A stretch of 64,000 nt of DNA from Eumeta japonica (Eukaryota; Arthropoda; Insecta; Lepidoptera; Psychidae). Both the position numbers and the translations under genes were made by a program. Location of the stretch: positions 1,054,001-1,118,000 of the forward strand of contig BGZK01000005.1 in assembly GCA_005406025.1 (NCBI GenBank), read 5' to 3'. Of the stretch, positions 1 to 12,210 are shown one piece after another; position 1 is the first letter of the stretch; each line of letters opens with the position of its first letter. A model generated the notes under the pieces. That model was not told where the DNA came from and did no database searches. It saw only the letters and a list, made by a program, of their open reading frames with translations.

Positions 1-1841
1 TGATATACATAGAAGACCAAATATGCACACCTACTCATTTTGGGTATGTGATAATTTTGAAATAATTTCTCAAAACCTTGAAGGCTGTTACGTTTAAAGT
101 CTCCAACTCTATACCGAATCGCTATTTTGTAAACAAACTCGTAAAAACACACACTTCAAAGTTCTTACGTCCACAATAGATTCTTAATTCTCAGCAGTTA
201 TCGAGAAAAGATATCGTCAGATATCTGGAACTACCAAAATGACCCATCACAATATTCACCGAAAGAAAGTAAAATTCAATAAGATAATGGATTATTGAAA
301 AGTCGTCGATGAAATTATTTTACTTCCATTAAAATACCATTTAATTGTAATTCCATTTTTTTTTTATTTCTTTATGTCTTAAATGATAATACCAAGTTCG
401 GGTGCCGTTTCCAGGAATCTCGGGCACTTTTGAAAATGTGACACACTGTGTATTATATAATCCGCATAGATATGTAGAGTTAATGTCATATGTCAACGGG
501 TACGTACGTGTGTCTATGCCAGAGTTAGCTATTTGAATTCTAAACAGTTTTTCATTCAAATATATCCCAATTCGCCGTGCATATGGGAACAATGGCCTGA
601 CTCAGCCGACTGAATCATGCGCGTCATATAAGTAACCCTGAATCGACATCGATTCAATGTTATTTTTCCAATAAGTCGATATTATAATTAAAATAAGTTA
701 ACGTCTCATAGAAACTATGGCTTACAAAATGGTGGTAATTTGAGAGGTGCCGCAGATTATTTTATTCTACAATAGTTTGTAGTGGTGAGATAGTGTTTGC
801 ACTATTTAAAAAAAATCCTTTGATTACTAGAGATTAAGGTTCATGATATTATAATAGTTAAGTGTGTATACATTATTATATTTTATTTATGACATTGTAG
901 GAAATTCAATTTGAATATGGTTATGTTTTGTTATATATGTATTATGAAACGCTAACCTACAAATTTCCAATAATTTCAAATGGATAAGAAATTTTGTTTG
1001 ATTTTTGGTTACATATATAAAATTGTATATGTTACTCACCATTCTGTCAGCGCTCTATCGACATAAAAATAAATTCAATTTAGTTTAATCTCATAAATTA
1101 ATCGATGATATTTTGATGAAGTACCAATTGTATATTATTTGACACTTTTATGAAGGATTATCGCTTTTATGTCTTGTACTGAAATTATTTGTATTATACG
1201 TCGATACAACATTTCATTGTAATATAGAATAAATATTAAATGGAATTTAAATATTAATATTTTATGTATTTAAAATTTAGACATTAAAATTGTAAGCTGC
1301 ATGGTAAAATTTTCAAATTGAAAATGCAAAACTTCTCTCTTAGCAGGATTAAAAAAAACGTTAAATGTGATTATGGATTAAGTATTTTTTCATTAATATT
1401 AAAAGTAAAACAAACGCAAAATTAAGTGCTAAATTTAAGTAATCCTTCACGACTAACTCATTTACATTATAGATTAATCACTTTGATATTTCACCAGAGG
1501 GTCGAATCAACTTTTGTCATAAAACACATTTTGTCAAAAAACGATGATTTCGTCTATTTTTTTCTCATTAAAGTCTTTATTATTTATTATATTATCAACC
1601 AGTACAGTTATCACCTTTTGTCAATGGAACGATAATACCATCTCGCTCCATCGCATTCAAATTATTTCCGAATCAGCCATATGCAATCATAAGCGTCTGA
1701 CAGATAATTTTGATATTCAATATTCATCTTTAACTTTAAGACACATAACGTTGGAGATACTCTGTTCAATAAAAGAATTATCAATTTAATTCAAATGTAA
1801 CTTTAAATGCTACATACATACAGTCGAAATTCGAGTGACTG
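1..1841. other. AT-rich noncoding stretch
   Basis: No gene, repeat or RNA could be recognised. The only open frame of note is an 83-codon frame on the minus strand at 341-592. It has no splice signal I can defend, no family resemblance and an ordinary composition, so I treat it as chance or as part of an unrecognised repeat. The rest is A/T runs and scattered short frames. Confidence 0.5.
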
Positions 1842-1849
1842 ATGGATGT

Positions 1850-2140
1850 TCAGTCCCGCGTCAGGCGATGGATTATTTTTTCCAAAACGGAATTAAGAAG
1901 AGACAATAACGCTCATTGTTTCAAAATGGCGGTCGTGTTGCGTCGCATTTTCGCATTCATCGATGGCCGATTATTATTAACATGGCCGCTGCCTTTTATG
2001 ATAATTTCGCTGCATTGTGCGCGCCGGGGCGTTGCGTTGAATAACGACGTATTCGCGAATTAACATACACCGATGATGTTTAATGAGCGAACGTCGATTA
2101 ATCGTTCGCGGGGCGAGTAATGTAATCGTATTGTTTAAAT
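1850..2140. promoter_or_regulatory. CpG-rich island, candidate regulatory element
   Basis: This patch is much richer in G+C and CpG than its AT-rich surroundings. It contains TAAT-type homeodomain cores, a CGATTAATCG palindrome near 2096-2105 and TTTTATG. Such isolated islands in insect introns are often conserved enhancers. Here that is an inference from composition only. The frames across it (for example 1842-2063) have no start context or splice sites that suggest protein. Confidence 0.3.
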
Positions 2141-3118
2141 GTTTCGCTTTGTGTCGTGCAATGGTATCTCGTACAATACATTGCACACATACACCCATTC
2201 AAAGTTTTTGTATTAATGTGTAGTATAGTACGAAAAAAGAATACGACGTTTAAGTCGATGCCAAATTTTAAGCGAAATTTAAGGAGAAAGTAAAATAGGA
2301 AGCGTAGATTCTTACAAGCAAAATCCCATATTTATAGGAAAAAAATAATTTCTGCTGCTCCAAACATTTCAATGCTAATTATGATCTAATAATGATAAGT
2401 AATGTAATGACAGATTAATAACTTAACATAGAACCAATAAGTATCTGGCCTACGGCCTGTATCAATAAACCCTTTCCTAACTTCAGATTGAAAATATCAA
2501 TTATCATATGTGGTGAATGAAAACATCTAGACGAGATCTGCTTGTCGGAGCTGTTTCATCAGAACTATCAAATTATGTAAAGTTTTCTATATCTAGTTCT
2601 AGACCTAGCATTAGACTTGGAATAAGGGTTGGGAGTGTGGAGGAATACCTGCTTCTTGAAGAGAACCTTTATGCATTGCGTTATGTTGCGGGTTGTGTAG
2701 GTAGGTGCAAGTATTGAAACTGAACTTTGAAAAGTACGTAACATGGAAACGTTTTTAAAAAACGGTTTTTTTTAAAACATTTCCAGTATTTGTAAAAAAC
2801 GGTTGTCGTCCCTCAAACTATGTCTGCTCTTTATAATACTTGCCAACAATAAATACATATTTACGTCTAGGGAGCCCGACGACTGTCGTTACGTTCTCAA
2901 TTTGGTCAGAGTCACGTTGTTGACTTTGTATAGATTATTTTCGTATTGTTCTTCACGAACTCAATTTCAGAAAGCAATGTAGCCGTTAGAAATTTGAATT
3001 ATTTTATCGAGAAAGTTATCATATATTTTATTACATCATTATCCTCGGTTCTTTCAAAAATACGTAGCCCTAACCATGCTGTGATCCAGCGTTTGCATAG
3101 CAATATTCTGTTAGCCTG
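2141..3118. other. AT-rich noncoding stretch
   Basis: Nothing recognised. A 66-codon frame at 2517-2717 has no features. A short inverted and direct AAAACGGTT pattern near 2750-2800 is simple sequence. Confidence 0.5.
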
Positions 3119-3190
3119 TGTTTAGGGTTCCGCAGCTAAAGGCCAAATAGGAACCATTGTAGCTTCGTTTTAACTCCGACCTTAACGGCC
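3119..3190 (+). repeat. Fragment of the AGGGTTCC-type lepidopteran repeat
   Basis: The sequence opens with TTTAGGGTTCCGCAGC and continues with a degenerate GGAACC. This is the head of a widespread lepidopteran interspersed repeat that I recall as AGGGTTCCGTA...GGAACCCT. Related fragments lie near 9220-9262, 13236-13280 and 40340-40412 in this window. The family is assigned from memory, and the copy is short and decayed. Confidence 0.4.
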
Positions 3191-4370
3191 TTAATAACTT
3201 TGCCATTTTTTTCTTTTAGATTGTAATGAAAATATTTAGGTAGATGTCTTTTATGAAAAGGCACATAATTATCTAAGAAATTAAAAAAAATACTACGTTT
3301 GTAGACAAAAATCAAAGAATGGAAATTATTTTTCGCGCACTACACTGTATAGTGTGCTATTGGATAGGTAGATACACAAAAGCGCAATAAAGTTGCTTCA
3401 GTGTGTTTTTTACGGAGACGTAAATTTTTAAGATATACTTACAAAGTCGTTAACTTTGCGTGTCACCTCTACCTTCTACCTTAGACATAATCCTCGATGT
3501 AAACTTTACATCATTATTAAATTTTATATTTGATATCATTTGTCTGGCTACCGTCACGCTTAGTTTTTATGTTGAAGTCGAAATTTACGTCATGGTTACG
3601 AACTCGATTAAGAGGTCCAAGGAACTCAATAAATGCGTTCAATGAGAGAGGACGTCGAAGTACTTCAATAAAAATCCAGCACGGAAATACGTACAAAGGC
3701 ACCCTTTAACGAGAACACGTGTGGTGCGAAAAAAATGATAGGGCGAGATTTAGACATATTGCATTATAGAAAGATAAACAGTGATCCAATGGAATTCCAC
3801 TAAAATATTCAAACTCGCACATAATTTATGAACGAAATCAAGTAGCGAGTTTGAGTTCATGTTATTCAGGTACTATGCAAACTTAAAAAGAAACATTTTT
3901 ATATATGTATCGAAGCTTCATTTAAAAGAATAAAAAAATTGAACAATTTATCCTTTTTTTGAATCATTTTGCCTCTCTGTCTAGAACATTTACTGTTTAA
4001 CGCGTAGTGCGAATGTTAATCATCACTTAGATGAAAATAAAGGCATCCTGATTAAATTCGTAGATGATTCACTGGAATATTCAAGTCATACGAAGCCTTC
4101 GACACAATCAAACCGCGAAGAATGATATAGGATCATATACCTACCATTAGAAGCTTGTGAAGGCTTATTTATATTAAGTATACAATCGGACACTCATGAG
4201 AAACTTGAAATTATTTCGAATGAAATACGATTTTAGGCTGTATTTTGACTACGAACACTACCTACGCCTCAACGGAGTGATTGTGAAATACGTACCTATC
4301 GCCCGTGTCGCGTTACATTTTGTCGCGGCGACCGCCCGAGGCGTTCCCAAGAAAGAGGATATCGTAAACA
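3191..4370. other. Noncoding stretch
   Basis: Nothing recognised. The short frames at 3460-3645, 3517-3702 and 4196-4384 lack splice sites, conserved motifs and coding-like wobble bias. Confidence 0.5.
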
Positions 4371-4379
4371 TAGCATTTC

Positions 4380-4640
4380 GTTAAACGAAATTGAACGAAA
4401 AAAAATCCCATCCCGGTTTCCCGGTAAATAATCTAGTTATCGCAAACGGATTCGAACGGTTTCGGACGCTGCGAGAACGCGTTCTCGTGATATTAAACGC
4501 CTCCGTAAAATTAATATTTATTGTGACTGATTAATCAAAAAATATTACGCGAAGCGTGCACACGTTGAACGAGGATTGGTCGTATCGCAATCGCTGTGAT
4601 TAACGAAGTAATAACGTCTGAATAAAAATTTGAAGATTAC
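4380..4640. promoter_or_regulatory. CpG-rich island with homeodomain-type cores
   Basis: This is a CpG-dense block in AT-rich surroundings. It carries an AACGCGTTCTCG-type stretch, an ATTAATATTTATTG motif and GATTAATCAAAAAATATTA-like sequence. It resembles conserved noncoding islands of insect developmental loci. The regulatory role is inferred from composition and cannot be tested here. Confidence 0.3.
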
Positions 4641-5700
4641 GTGTAAAACGAACTATTTCGTTGCTGCCAAAAAAAAATAAAATAACATGTATTTCTTATG
4701 TTGCAAGACTAAGTGAACGTAACGTGACCTTAGCAGAGTGAATTTTGTACACGAACTAAAAAACTAATGACATACATTCAGCAAAATAGATATACATAAC
4801 CGTTTCGGTCAGGAAATAAACAAAGATTCATAATATGGAGCTAAATTGTTTTTGGATATCATGTAAAACAAACATTAATTATTTACACTTGCAAGTTTAC
4901 TTAATTTTGTTTTCAATTTCGGGGTAATTAAATTTGAAATAGAAGCAATAACTATAGAACCTGTATTTTTTTTTGGTTGTCTTGCATATATCTTTTTTTT
5001 TTTATTTCAAAACGGATTTTAGTGTGGTGACTATCAAGTATTAATATTGAGACACGTCTGTATTTTATTTGCTTTTGTTTTTGCATGGCCGCCGATAAAA
5101 GGACCGTATTGACCGATTTTTTTAATTCGGTAATAATTTTAATTCAACCATCTTTTTTTCTGAGATTTACAGTAATGCATTATTATCGCATATGCACAAT
5201 TAAAATTGATACGATAGTAATATAATTTTAAGCTTTCCAAATCTGTAATAAATTTTGAAATCTGTAATAGAAATATCCGAAAATATTTATTATTTCATAT
5301 TTCAAAACGGAACGCTAATAAAATATTTATGTCATTATTACTGGTGTCATGTTTTCAAATTTGCCGGTTACAGCAAAGCAGTAAAGTATGCTAACTCTGT
5401 TTTCATAAAAAAATAATAATAAATAAACCTGACTATAATTTGTCAAAATCTTTATTATTTATGGAATTTTTTATTATGGACTCTATTAGTAGGACACATC
5501 TGAGGTTGAAAATGCAACTTTCAATTTATGATTGATTATTGATATACCTACCAATTGTATTGAAAATATAATTAAATAATAATGCTCTTGCATGTTAACT
5601 AATTGTGACCTAAATTGAATACACGATATGATAATAGCATTATGAACATGATAAACAATATATATATTGATTTAACAATACTTCTTTCTAAACGGTATTG
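4641..5700. other. AT-rich noncoding stretch
   Basis: Nothing recognised. There are several A/T homopolymer runs (around 4665-4680, 4966-5005 and 5405-5420) and no usable open frame. Confidence 0.5.
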
Positions 5701-5708
5701 GCTGTGCG

Positions 5709-6095
5709 TCAATCTACAATTTCCAACTTCACATTTTTGAACGATTTTCCACGCAATAGGGCAACGTATAACTGACCTTGACCGAAGATTGATTCAGGTA
5801 AAGAAATATTCATACTTGTTCAATGATTTGTCCCTACGCCTTGTTGATGATCATTCAGAATGCCACTTTTTTAGGAAATTGCCTTTGCTCATATAAAAAT
5901 GTAAAGTGGCGCCAGGTGTTCATGAACGAATGCGTGCAAACCTGATGTCCAACATCTGCATCAGTTATGATCTCCAAGTCTAATTTGTTCTGATGATTTT
6001 TTTTGATGATTAATCGCGTGCGATTCAATAGTCTTTTCATTGGGTTTTCGAATTCCTCTAAAGCATTACAACAGTCATACCTTTAAAAGTCAAAC
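5709..6095 (-). pseudogene. Helitron-type helicase, C-terminal fragment (decayed)
   Basis: Read on the minus strand, this stretch matches the last part of the Pif1-like helicase domain of Helitron Rep/helicase proteins, which unwind DNA during rolling-circle transposition. The order is right: a degenerate MLxRN block, then NRTRLIIKK and LEIITDADVGHQV, then a motif-V-like MIINKA.GQ, then a motif-VI-like PESIFGQGQLYVAL.RG, ending KLEIVD and a stop at 5709. The copy is broken. There is a stop and a frameshift just upstream of NPMKRLL, stops after KKVAF and within NKA.GQ, and a further frameshift before PESIFG. Nothing recognisable of the rest of the helicase, the Rep nuclease or the Helitron ends was found. 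It is a dead transposon relic. The family call is firm because several consecutive motifs agree. Confidence 0.75.
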
Positions 6096-6609
6096 TGAAA
6101 ATCAAGTTGAATTTTTGCATTCACCTTTCCTCCAACTCAACCAATTGAAATGGGCAAAAGCTCCAATTAAAGATCTCGTTCCAGCGATTGTTTTTAGATC
6201 AAAAGGCACCACGGTCCTCAATTGGAATCGGAGATATGGAGAAAGAAATCTTGGAAGAGTGAAAATTAAATGATTTTCAATGCTTCATGATAAATTTGTG
6301 CATCTGTATTCATAATTTATTTTTTTAATATTTAGATTTAAAATAACTTTTTCGAAGTAAATTTCAATTTAAAATTTTAGTTCTAATTAAAATAATATGC
6401 TATTTATTTCATTACGATAAGCTTTGGCATGTGTAGTATGAACTTTATCAGTTTGTCCAGTCCAAAGAAGTATATTTAAATTATACAAGTAAATATGCAT
6501 TTTTTTATTATCAATGAAACTATAAATTTGTAACCAGAACGCTTTTGTGTGCAATAGAAACGCAAAACAATAGTTACATTAAAATAAAGATAGACAGTGA
6601 TATGCGATC
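6096..6609. other. Noncoding stretch beside the helicase relic
   Basis: This part may still belong to the decayed Helitron, but no further helicase motif could be read on the minus strand. The 77-codon + strand frame at 6040-6273 runs opposite to the relic and has no ATG start, so it is regarded as spurious. Confidence 0.4.
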
Positions 6610-7030
6610 TGCTAATAACTTAAGGCGTTTTCGGTCTTAAGGTTGAATGAAGACGAAATCAGAACAAATGCTGTTTTTCAGCGAAACAACTGCCCCGGGA
6701 TGACGTCACCGCAATTCCCCGCGGTTTCGATGACAATGACGCGACGGACGCGGTTCCGCGCCGCGAGATGGCGCCGCCGGCGCGCGCACGTCCCATAATT
6801 AAACATCACATATTCCTTAAACACGAGAATTAACCCCAATTGAGCGCCCGCTCTATTTAAATTACTGGGCACCGTTCTCAACTTTGTGGAAGACGTGCGC
6901 CGTTTGATTCGTCATTTCATCGGGCGAACGACGGCGGCTGCGGGCGGGAGGAGGGGGGGCTTCGTCTTATACGGCATGTTTACTTTTTCACTCGAGCGAC
7001 TGATACAAGGATGGTTATCGTACGGTGTAG
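6610..7030. promoter_or_regulatory. GC/CpG-rich island
   Basis: This is a strong GC-rich block. It contains a CRE-like TGACGTCA at about 6700, GCGCCGCCGGCGCGCGC, two TAAT-containing AT pockets (CATAATTAAAC, GAATTAACCCCAATTGA) and a G-rich run at 6944-6960. It could be a promoter or enhancer. The overlapping frames on both strands (6678-6881 minus, 6886-7071 plus) show no splice or start evidence. Confidence 0.35.
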
Positions 7031-9193
7031 GATTGTGCGATGTCATACAATATCCTATTACCTATCAGTAGATTTTTGTTATTGCAATATGACAAGAACA
7101 GTGAAGAAGTGGTTAGGGAGGTATCTGATTTTTTGATGACTGTAGACCCTTCCATGTTTGTTCGATTTCAGATTAAAATGTTCGGATCTTAGCTCTGCAC
7201 ACTAGTCGAGCGTGGTCGGGAGTTCTTAGTGACCGATAGTTCAGCGTCCGTCCGCAGCTACGAGTACAAAACTTAACAGACTTCAAAAATGTCGCCGCTC
7301 TACCGACAATGTCTTTATAAAAGTTGATAATTAAATATTATTGGGGAAATCGAAAATGTCCCATATGTCCTATGTCCCATATGTCCCATATTCTTATGAT
7401 AATGGCGAATCAAGAAAACCTTGGAAATTATTATTTATTTTCATTAATGAATTATTTTTAGTAGGATACACAAATACAATTACTCTTGGTACACGTATCA
7501 TAACGCTGACCGGTCTATATACCAGCGGCTACCAGTACTTGGCAGAAGCGCAAGGATGAACAGAAAGAATAGAAAACTCATGTATTAAATTGTTCAATTA
7601 CTTCTTAATAAATACATGTACTCACAGACATAGTTTACTGACCTATCGCTATTTTTATGGTGACTTGAATATTTAACATTCGACAAATCTGTTATGGATT
7701 CTATAGCGATATAAACAAATTAAAATTAATTTTTATAAAAAGGTAATAATTTTAAAAAATCATTTTTTTTTTTGGACTCTTGTCTGCGACATGCAGTAAC
7801 ATGCGGCATGCAGCCCACCGCTACCCTCGAGTCTGTTCTTCGACCACGTACCCTCAGTCCAAAGAACTGAGTATTGATTCGAGAGGATTGACGAGAATAA
7901 ATATTTAGCGGACTAAGGTAAATAAACGATCAACACTTGCTTAGGTGTTCGATATCTTAACGCCGTATTGCTTCTATCGAAAAACGTCTATTAAACGATA
8001 CGGAAATAAGCATAGTGTTCAAGTTACTTGTTGCATTGCTGATAATCTAAAATAAAAACCGGTGAACTCCGATTCAGACGAACAAACTGAGAGTTCCGTA
8101 GAATACTCCATGAATAGACGCAAATACAACGCGATGTAAGAATAAGAAAGACGGTATATATTAACAATTTTATTTTGTGTTCTTCGATGGTCACTCACAG
8201 GCGGAACTACTTTTTGCTTTTACGGAATACAATATCTATAATGCCCGATCCTATACGTATAATATTTCAGAATTTCACCCGGATACGGTATGTCGAAGGA
8301 GGGTTATGTTTTTAGCCGTCTTTGTGTGCGGTCGTGTTTATCCGTCTGTTCCCCACAGTGTGTATAATTACAAACCTACGGTACCTCCTTAGAATTACTT
8401 TGGTCGGTCATATGGGTGAATAGATACTACACTGTCCTTGATACTTAGTAATGTTAAGAACTACCATGTTAAATAGAATTGGATATGGGTTCATTGCGTT
8501 CAGTATCCGGTTTAAAAGCTTAAAAGACCCATCTCAAGAATATGTGGCACGAGTGACGAAAGTGTACGTTTTCAAAAAATGCACAAGGGACTATAAAATT
8601 TTTGTTTTGCCCTTCCATTACGTTAACAATATTGTTTGTAATTATTATTATAAATTATTCTTCTTCAAGAATTTGCTTAATCAATGTATAAATACAGCCC
8701 TTTAATATGTGTATGCATGAAAATACAGTTTATCCGCCTACGGCAGAGTCGAGAGCGGTGTTACGATTGTGTTTGTTGTATGCGTGAGTCGGCATGCGTG
8801 CGCATGTTTTTTTTTTCTTCATAAAATGTAAACGAGTCATCAAGTTTTGACATATGACATTGTATTGAGTCCAATATGGCGGTCGTAGTGTTGAGAAAAA
8901 TATAATGTTTTAAGGTGAGACCTTCTCGATAGACCTTTTAAAATCGTTACGCCGAGAAATAAATGGAACGGCCATAAATTAACAGAAAATACGAAATGCG
9001 AAAAAAAATATTTTTTTTGCATTTTTTTTTTAGTTTAAGTACAAAATAAATCGATTTAAAACTAAAAAAAGTTTAGAACCTTAAAAACGTGTTTATTCAT
9101 ATTATATTCTACACGAGAATATGCCCATAAATAAATAAAAGAATAAAATGAATCCATAAATAAAAGAATTCTTCTTCTAATAAAAAATTATGA
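7031..9193. other. Noncoding stretch
   Basis: No gene was recognised. A small direct repeat of CCCATATGTCC units sits at about 7358-7391. Short frames at 7341-7559, 8177-8392 and 8451-8705 have no supporting features. Confidence 0.45.
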
Positions 9194-9214
9194 CAGAAAA
9201 ACGATTGTTACATA

Positions 9215-9275
9215 GTCAACCACAAGGGTTCCATCGTGTCGTATCACACACGGAACCCTATAAAGATAAAAAAAA
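9215..9275. repeat. GGTTCC / GGAACC repeat fragment
   Basis: AGGGTTCC at about 9227 and GGAACCCT at about 9251 face each other about 20 bases apart and are followed by an A run. This is the core of the AGGGTTCC-type repeat also seen at 3119 and 40340. Confidence 0.4.
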
Positions 9276-9329
9276 AAAACGAAACAGCAAAAAAACGCCG
9301 AAAACTTATTTTAAGCCATGACAGACAGC

Positions 9330-9880
9330 TACACCGATCGAACTATTTCGAAAGCTATCGAAGCTGCCGACGTCGCAATGGGCGAGTTGACCGCGCCAGA
9401 TAAGCTGGCGCGGGCGCGCGGGCCGCGGTCACGTACTCGATAAAATCTAGAATAACTCTAAGCGTAATTGGTAATTTAGCCTTTAATTTGCTTAAACAAG
9501 GTCGCCGCATGGCGGCGCTGCTTTCGAAAATGCAGCCGCGACCGGTAACACCAATTTCTAAACAGCACGTTTGGGACTTACATCACACCCGAACTTTTTA
9601 CCGATTCGTGATAGCTGTTTTTTTTTTTATTCAAAGAGCACATATTCAGATGCGTAATGACCGATCTCCGGCCGTTGGCGGTGTGCACGAGAGACAGAGA
9701 GAGAGGGAGGGAGGGAGAGAGAAAAAATTAATAAAGAAAGAAATCATTCGAGATTTTAATGCGTTACTTACGGGCCACTAAATCGTCGGACGCATGCGCC
9801 CGCGCAGCTCGCCGTTGTGAGTTTTTAAATACGGGAGCGTTTATGATTCAAATGAGGAACGTTCTTTATGGGTGAGTTCC
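9330..9880. promoter_or_regulatory. GC-rich islands with a GA-rich tract
   Basis: Two CpG-rich blocks (about 9350-9440 and 9500-9560) are followed by a purine GAGAGA/GGGA tract at about 9687-9727. The purine tract could bind GAGA-type factors, which is an inference. The 97-codon frame at 9488-9781 crosses the tract and has neither an ATG start nor a splice signal of note. Confidence 0.25.
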
Positions 9881-10735
9881 TGTAACACGTTTCTTTCGCT
9901 TCGCTGTAAGAGCTGTGTTTTAACTTATTGTAATGTGTAATTAAGTGAATATCAACATATTGAATGATTACTTATATTAAACGCATTAAATACAAAATGA
10001 TCTTAAATAGATAGCGCCATTGCATCTCTTCCATTTGTCTGTCTGTAGTCATTTGAAACGGCACGTTATGTTCTAATCACTACGCTGAATGGGCACATTT
10101 AAGATGAGATAACTACTATATCTAGATATTTACGATAAACCCAACTCCCACGGTCACAATTCTTCAAAACCACTTCCACTTTTTACGTATGTTGCTCAGT
10201 AGAGGTCACCGCTACTCAAACATACCATCACTTGCGGTCTTCAATGTATGAAGCTGGGAGTTACTTACGCGTATATTGTTGTGGCTGTATTTTTGGAACG
10301 ACCTAGTCTCCATCGAATAAAAATTGAGGATTAATTCGGGCGTATGTCAAACGGTACATTTTTCTGCTGGGGACGAGCATATTTTATCTACATGTAAATC
10401 AAAGTAAAAACAAAAAAAAATGATCAAGATTGTAGTTACATTCGTAGCCCGAAGAACGAAATGAAGTGTGATACATAAAAAAAATGAATATTAAATTTTA
10501 ATATCTCGTTTCTCAGAGACGAAACAAAACAGCGAATGTGTGCGGTGTATAAATAATACGTACAATTTGTTATTAAAATTGTTTTACATCCTGTTTTTTT
10601 ACGTTCGGGTAACACGACCGGAATCCATCACGCTCCGAGATATATATTCAAATTTCTGTTATGAAAAATAAGATGATCATTGAAATTTGAATAAGAGCGT
10701 GTTCACAGAAACTCTAATAGGATTGACGAAGATAA
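9881..10735. other. Noncoding stretch
   Basis: Nothing firm. An 8-bp inverted pair (AACTCCCA at about 10143, TGGGAGTT at about 10255) could be the ends of an unrecognised small element, but it is too short to call. Confidence 0.4.
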
Positions 10736-10787
10736 AGTGACGTTGTCTTAGTGAGCCGGCCGACTGACTCACGGCCGCCGCGCCGGG

Positions 10788-10828
10788 GCGTGCGCGCGCG
10801 CATGTGCGTGTGCGCGCGCGCGCGCGCA
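10788..10828. repeat. 41-bp strictly alternating purine-pyrimidine (CG/TG) tract
   Basis: Every base alternates purine and pyrimidine over 41 bp, mostly CG with a few TG/CA steps. This is the classic composition for left-handed Z-DNA. It sits at the edge of a CpG-rich patch that starts near 10755. Confidence 0.8.
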
Positions 10829-10835
10829 GGAAATT

Positions 10836-11218
10836 GAGAGAACTTATTACTCAATTGCTTTTTATTTATCGGAGAACTCGCTCCATAATATCTAAAATCT
10901 TGTACCGTGTGCGTATGGACGGACGCGCATTGGATTTGTATATTTTTTTTCTCTCATACCCGATCCGTTATACTAGACAGATTTAAAAGTACGAAGGAGT
11001 AATGACCCACCGGCGTTTATCGCGATTGTCTCATGCAAAATTTTACATTTCCTTTATAACCTTTCGACAGCTTAATTTGGAACATGAGTCTGTGTTTTTT
11101 TTCAATGTATCCTTTCAATCGACACCGCCGCTACCGAGACACGACATCGTCCCACGATCTTTTTACATCGGATCGAGGGACTCGTATTTTAAACGTTTCA
11201 CACTGAGCTAGCTAGTCT
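10836..11218. other. Noncoding stretch
   Basis: Nothing recognised. The frames at 10804-10986 and 11002-11211 lack coding evidence. Confidence 0.45.
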
Positions 11219-11428
11219 AGGTTGAGGGCCGCTGGGTACCGACTGTCGTCATCAGCGTGGTGACAAAGTTCACGACGGCCGGCTTGACGTGGACTTTAAG
11301 GCACGAAGCGAGCGCTCTATAACTTATAGTTGAAAACCCATCGGTCGCACACCCTTAGGTCAGAATCGAACGCGGCACTTTCTCGTTTGAAGGCGACGCC
11401 CATCACCACTGAACCGCCGCCGAGTATT
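11219..11428 (-). repeat. tRNA-derived SINE
   Basis: On the minus strand the head (about 11355-11428) carries a pol III box-A-like GGTTCAGTGGTGATGGGCG. About 40 bases further on is a box B, GCGTTCGATTC. This spacing is typical of tRNA-derived SINEs, and the head most resembles a tRNA-Gly-type sequence. The body runs to about 11219 with a GC-rich sequence. No tRNA acceptor stem can be folded, so this is not a functional tRNA. Confidence 0.6.
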
Positions 11429-11751
11429 GTTTAATTGTTGAGTAAAGGATAGCGGATAATTATGAGTTGTCAAACTGACAAGAATTTTTTTTTCACGTAA
11501 GAAATGTCAAACTAAGAGCGTTTTATTCTTGCTGGAAACGTGGACAGTAATTTCAGAGCGCCTTAAGTAGTGTGTCCATTCAATGGGTTTTAAGTTCAAA
11601 TACAGGGATATAGAGTTGATAATTACCTTTTTGAAAATTCTAACACTTTTCAAATCTATTCGGTTGGATTCGAATTCGTTATTCTTGGACTTAAATTGAG
11701 ACTGATACATTACCGGTTGAAAAACGTAGCATCGAAATAATGGGAAGCATA
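11429..11751. other. Noncoding stretch
   Basis: Nothing recognised. A 67-codon minus frame at 11507-11710 has no features. Confidence 0.45.
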
Positions 11752-11813
11752 ACGTAGCAATGGAAGGGTAACTACATATGTAGCAATGGAAGAGTAACTA
11801 CATATGTAGTTGG
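11752..11813 (+). repeat. Two-unit tandem repeat, 26-bp period
   Basis: A unit beginning GTAGCAATGGAAG and ending AACTACATAT occurs twice in tandem with one difference, followed by a partial third unit. Each junction forms the palindrome ACTACATATGTAG. Confidence 0.8.
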
Positions 11814-11849
11814 GTTTTTTTAAAGGACCGAAATTCTAAATATAAGTAT

Positions 11850-12210
11850 TCATAAATCGAATCATACCGAGACACGGCGTAGCGTAACGAAATACATAAG
11901 ACTAAAAATTTGTATTTCGCGAAACCTAACTACCGCTGGTGCTTCTCGGGAGAGCGCAAAATATTTCGTGAAGAAAAAAAAAGGTCGTTACGAAATTCCA
12001 AATTCGAATATTCATAAATCGAATCGCCGCGTACGCGATAGCCGTAACAAGACGCCGCGAGTCGAAAACTCATATTTTAATAAGATCTAGCGGCGCAAGC
12101 GCTGGCCGGTCGTCGACCGCGCCGCGTGCTCACCCATCAATCAATGGGATCATATCGCCGTCCCGGCTGTTACATGATATGTCCTGGTTCGTACAGTTTT
12201 GATTTTTTCT
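11850..12210. promoter_or_regulatory. CpG-rich island, candidate regulatory element
   Basis: Two similar TTCATAAATCGAATC segments (about 11849 and 12010) flank CpG-rich sequence, with a denser GC block at 12090-12130. No frame is open. A regulatory role is inferred from composition alone. Confidence 0.25.

Noticed and set aside
341..592. 83-codon minus-strand frame near the window start
   Set aside because: No splice sites, start context or family resemblance. Kept only as a note.
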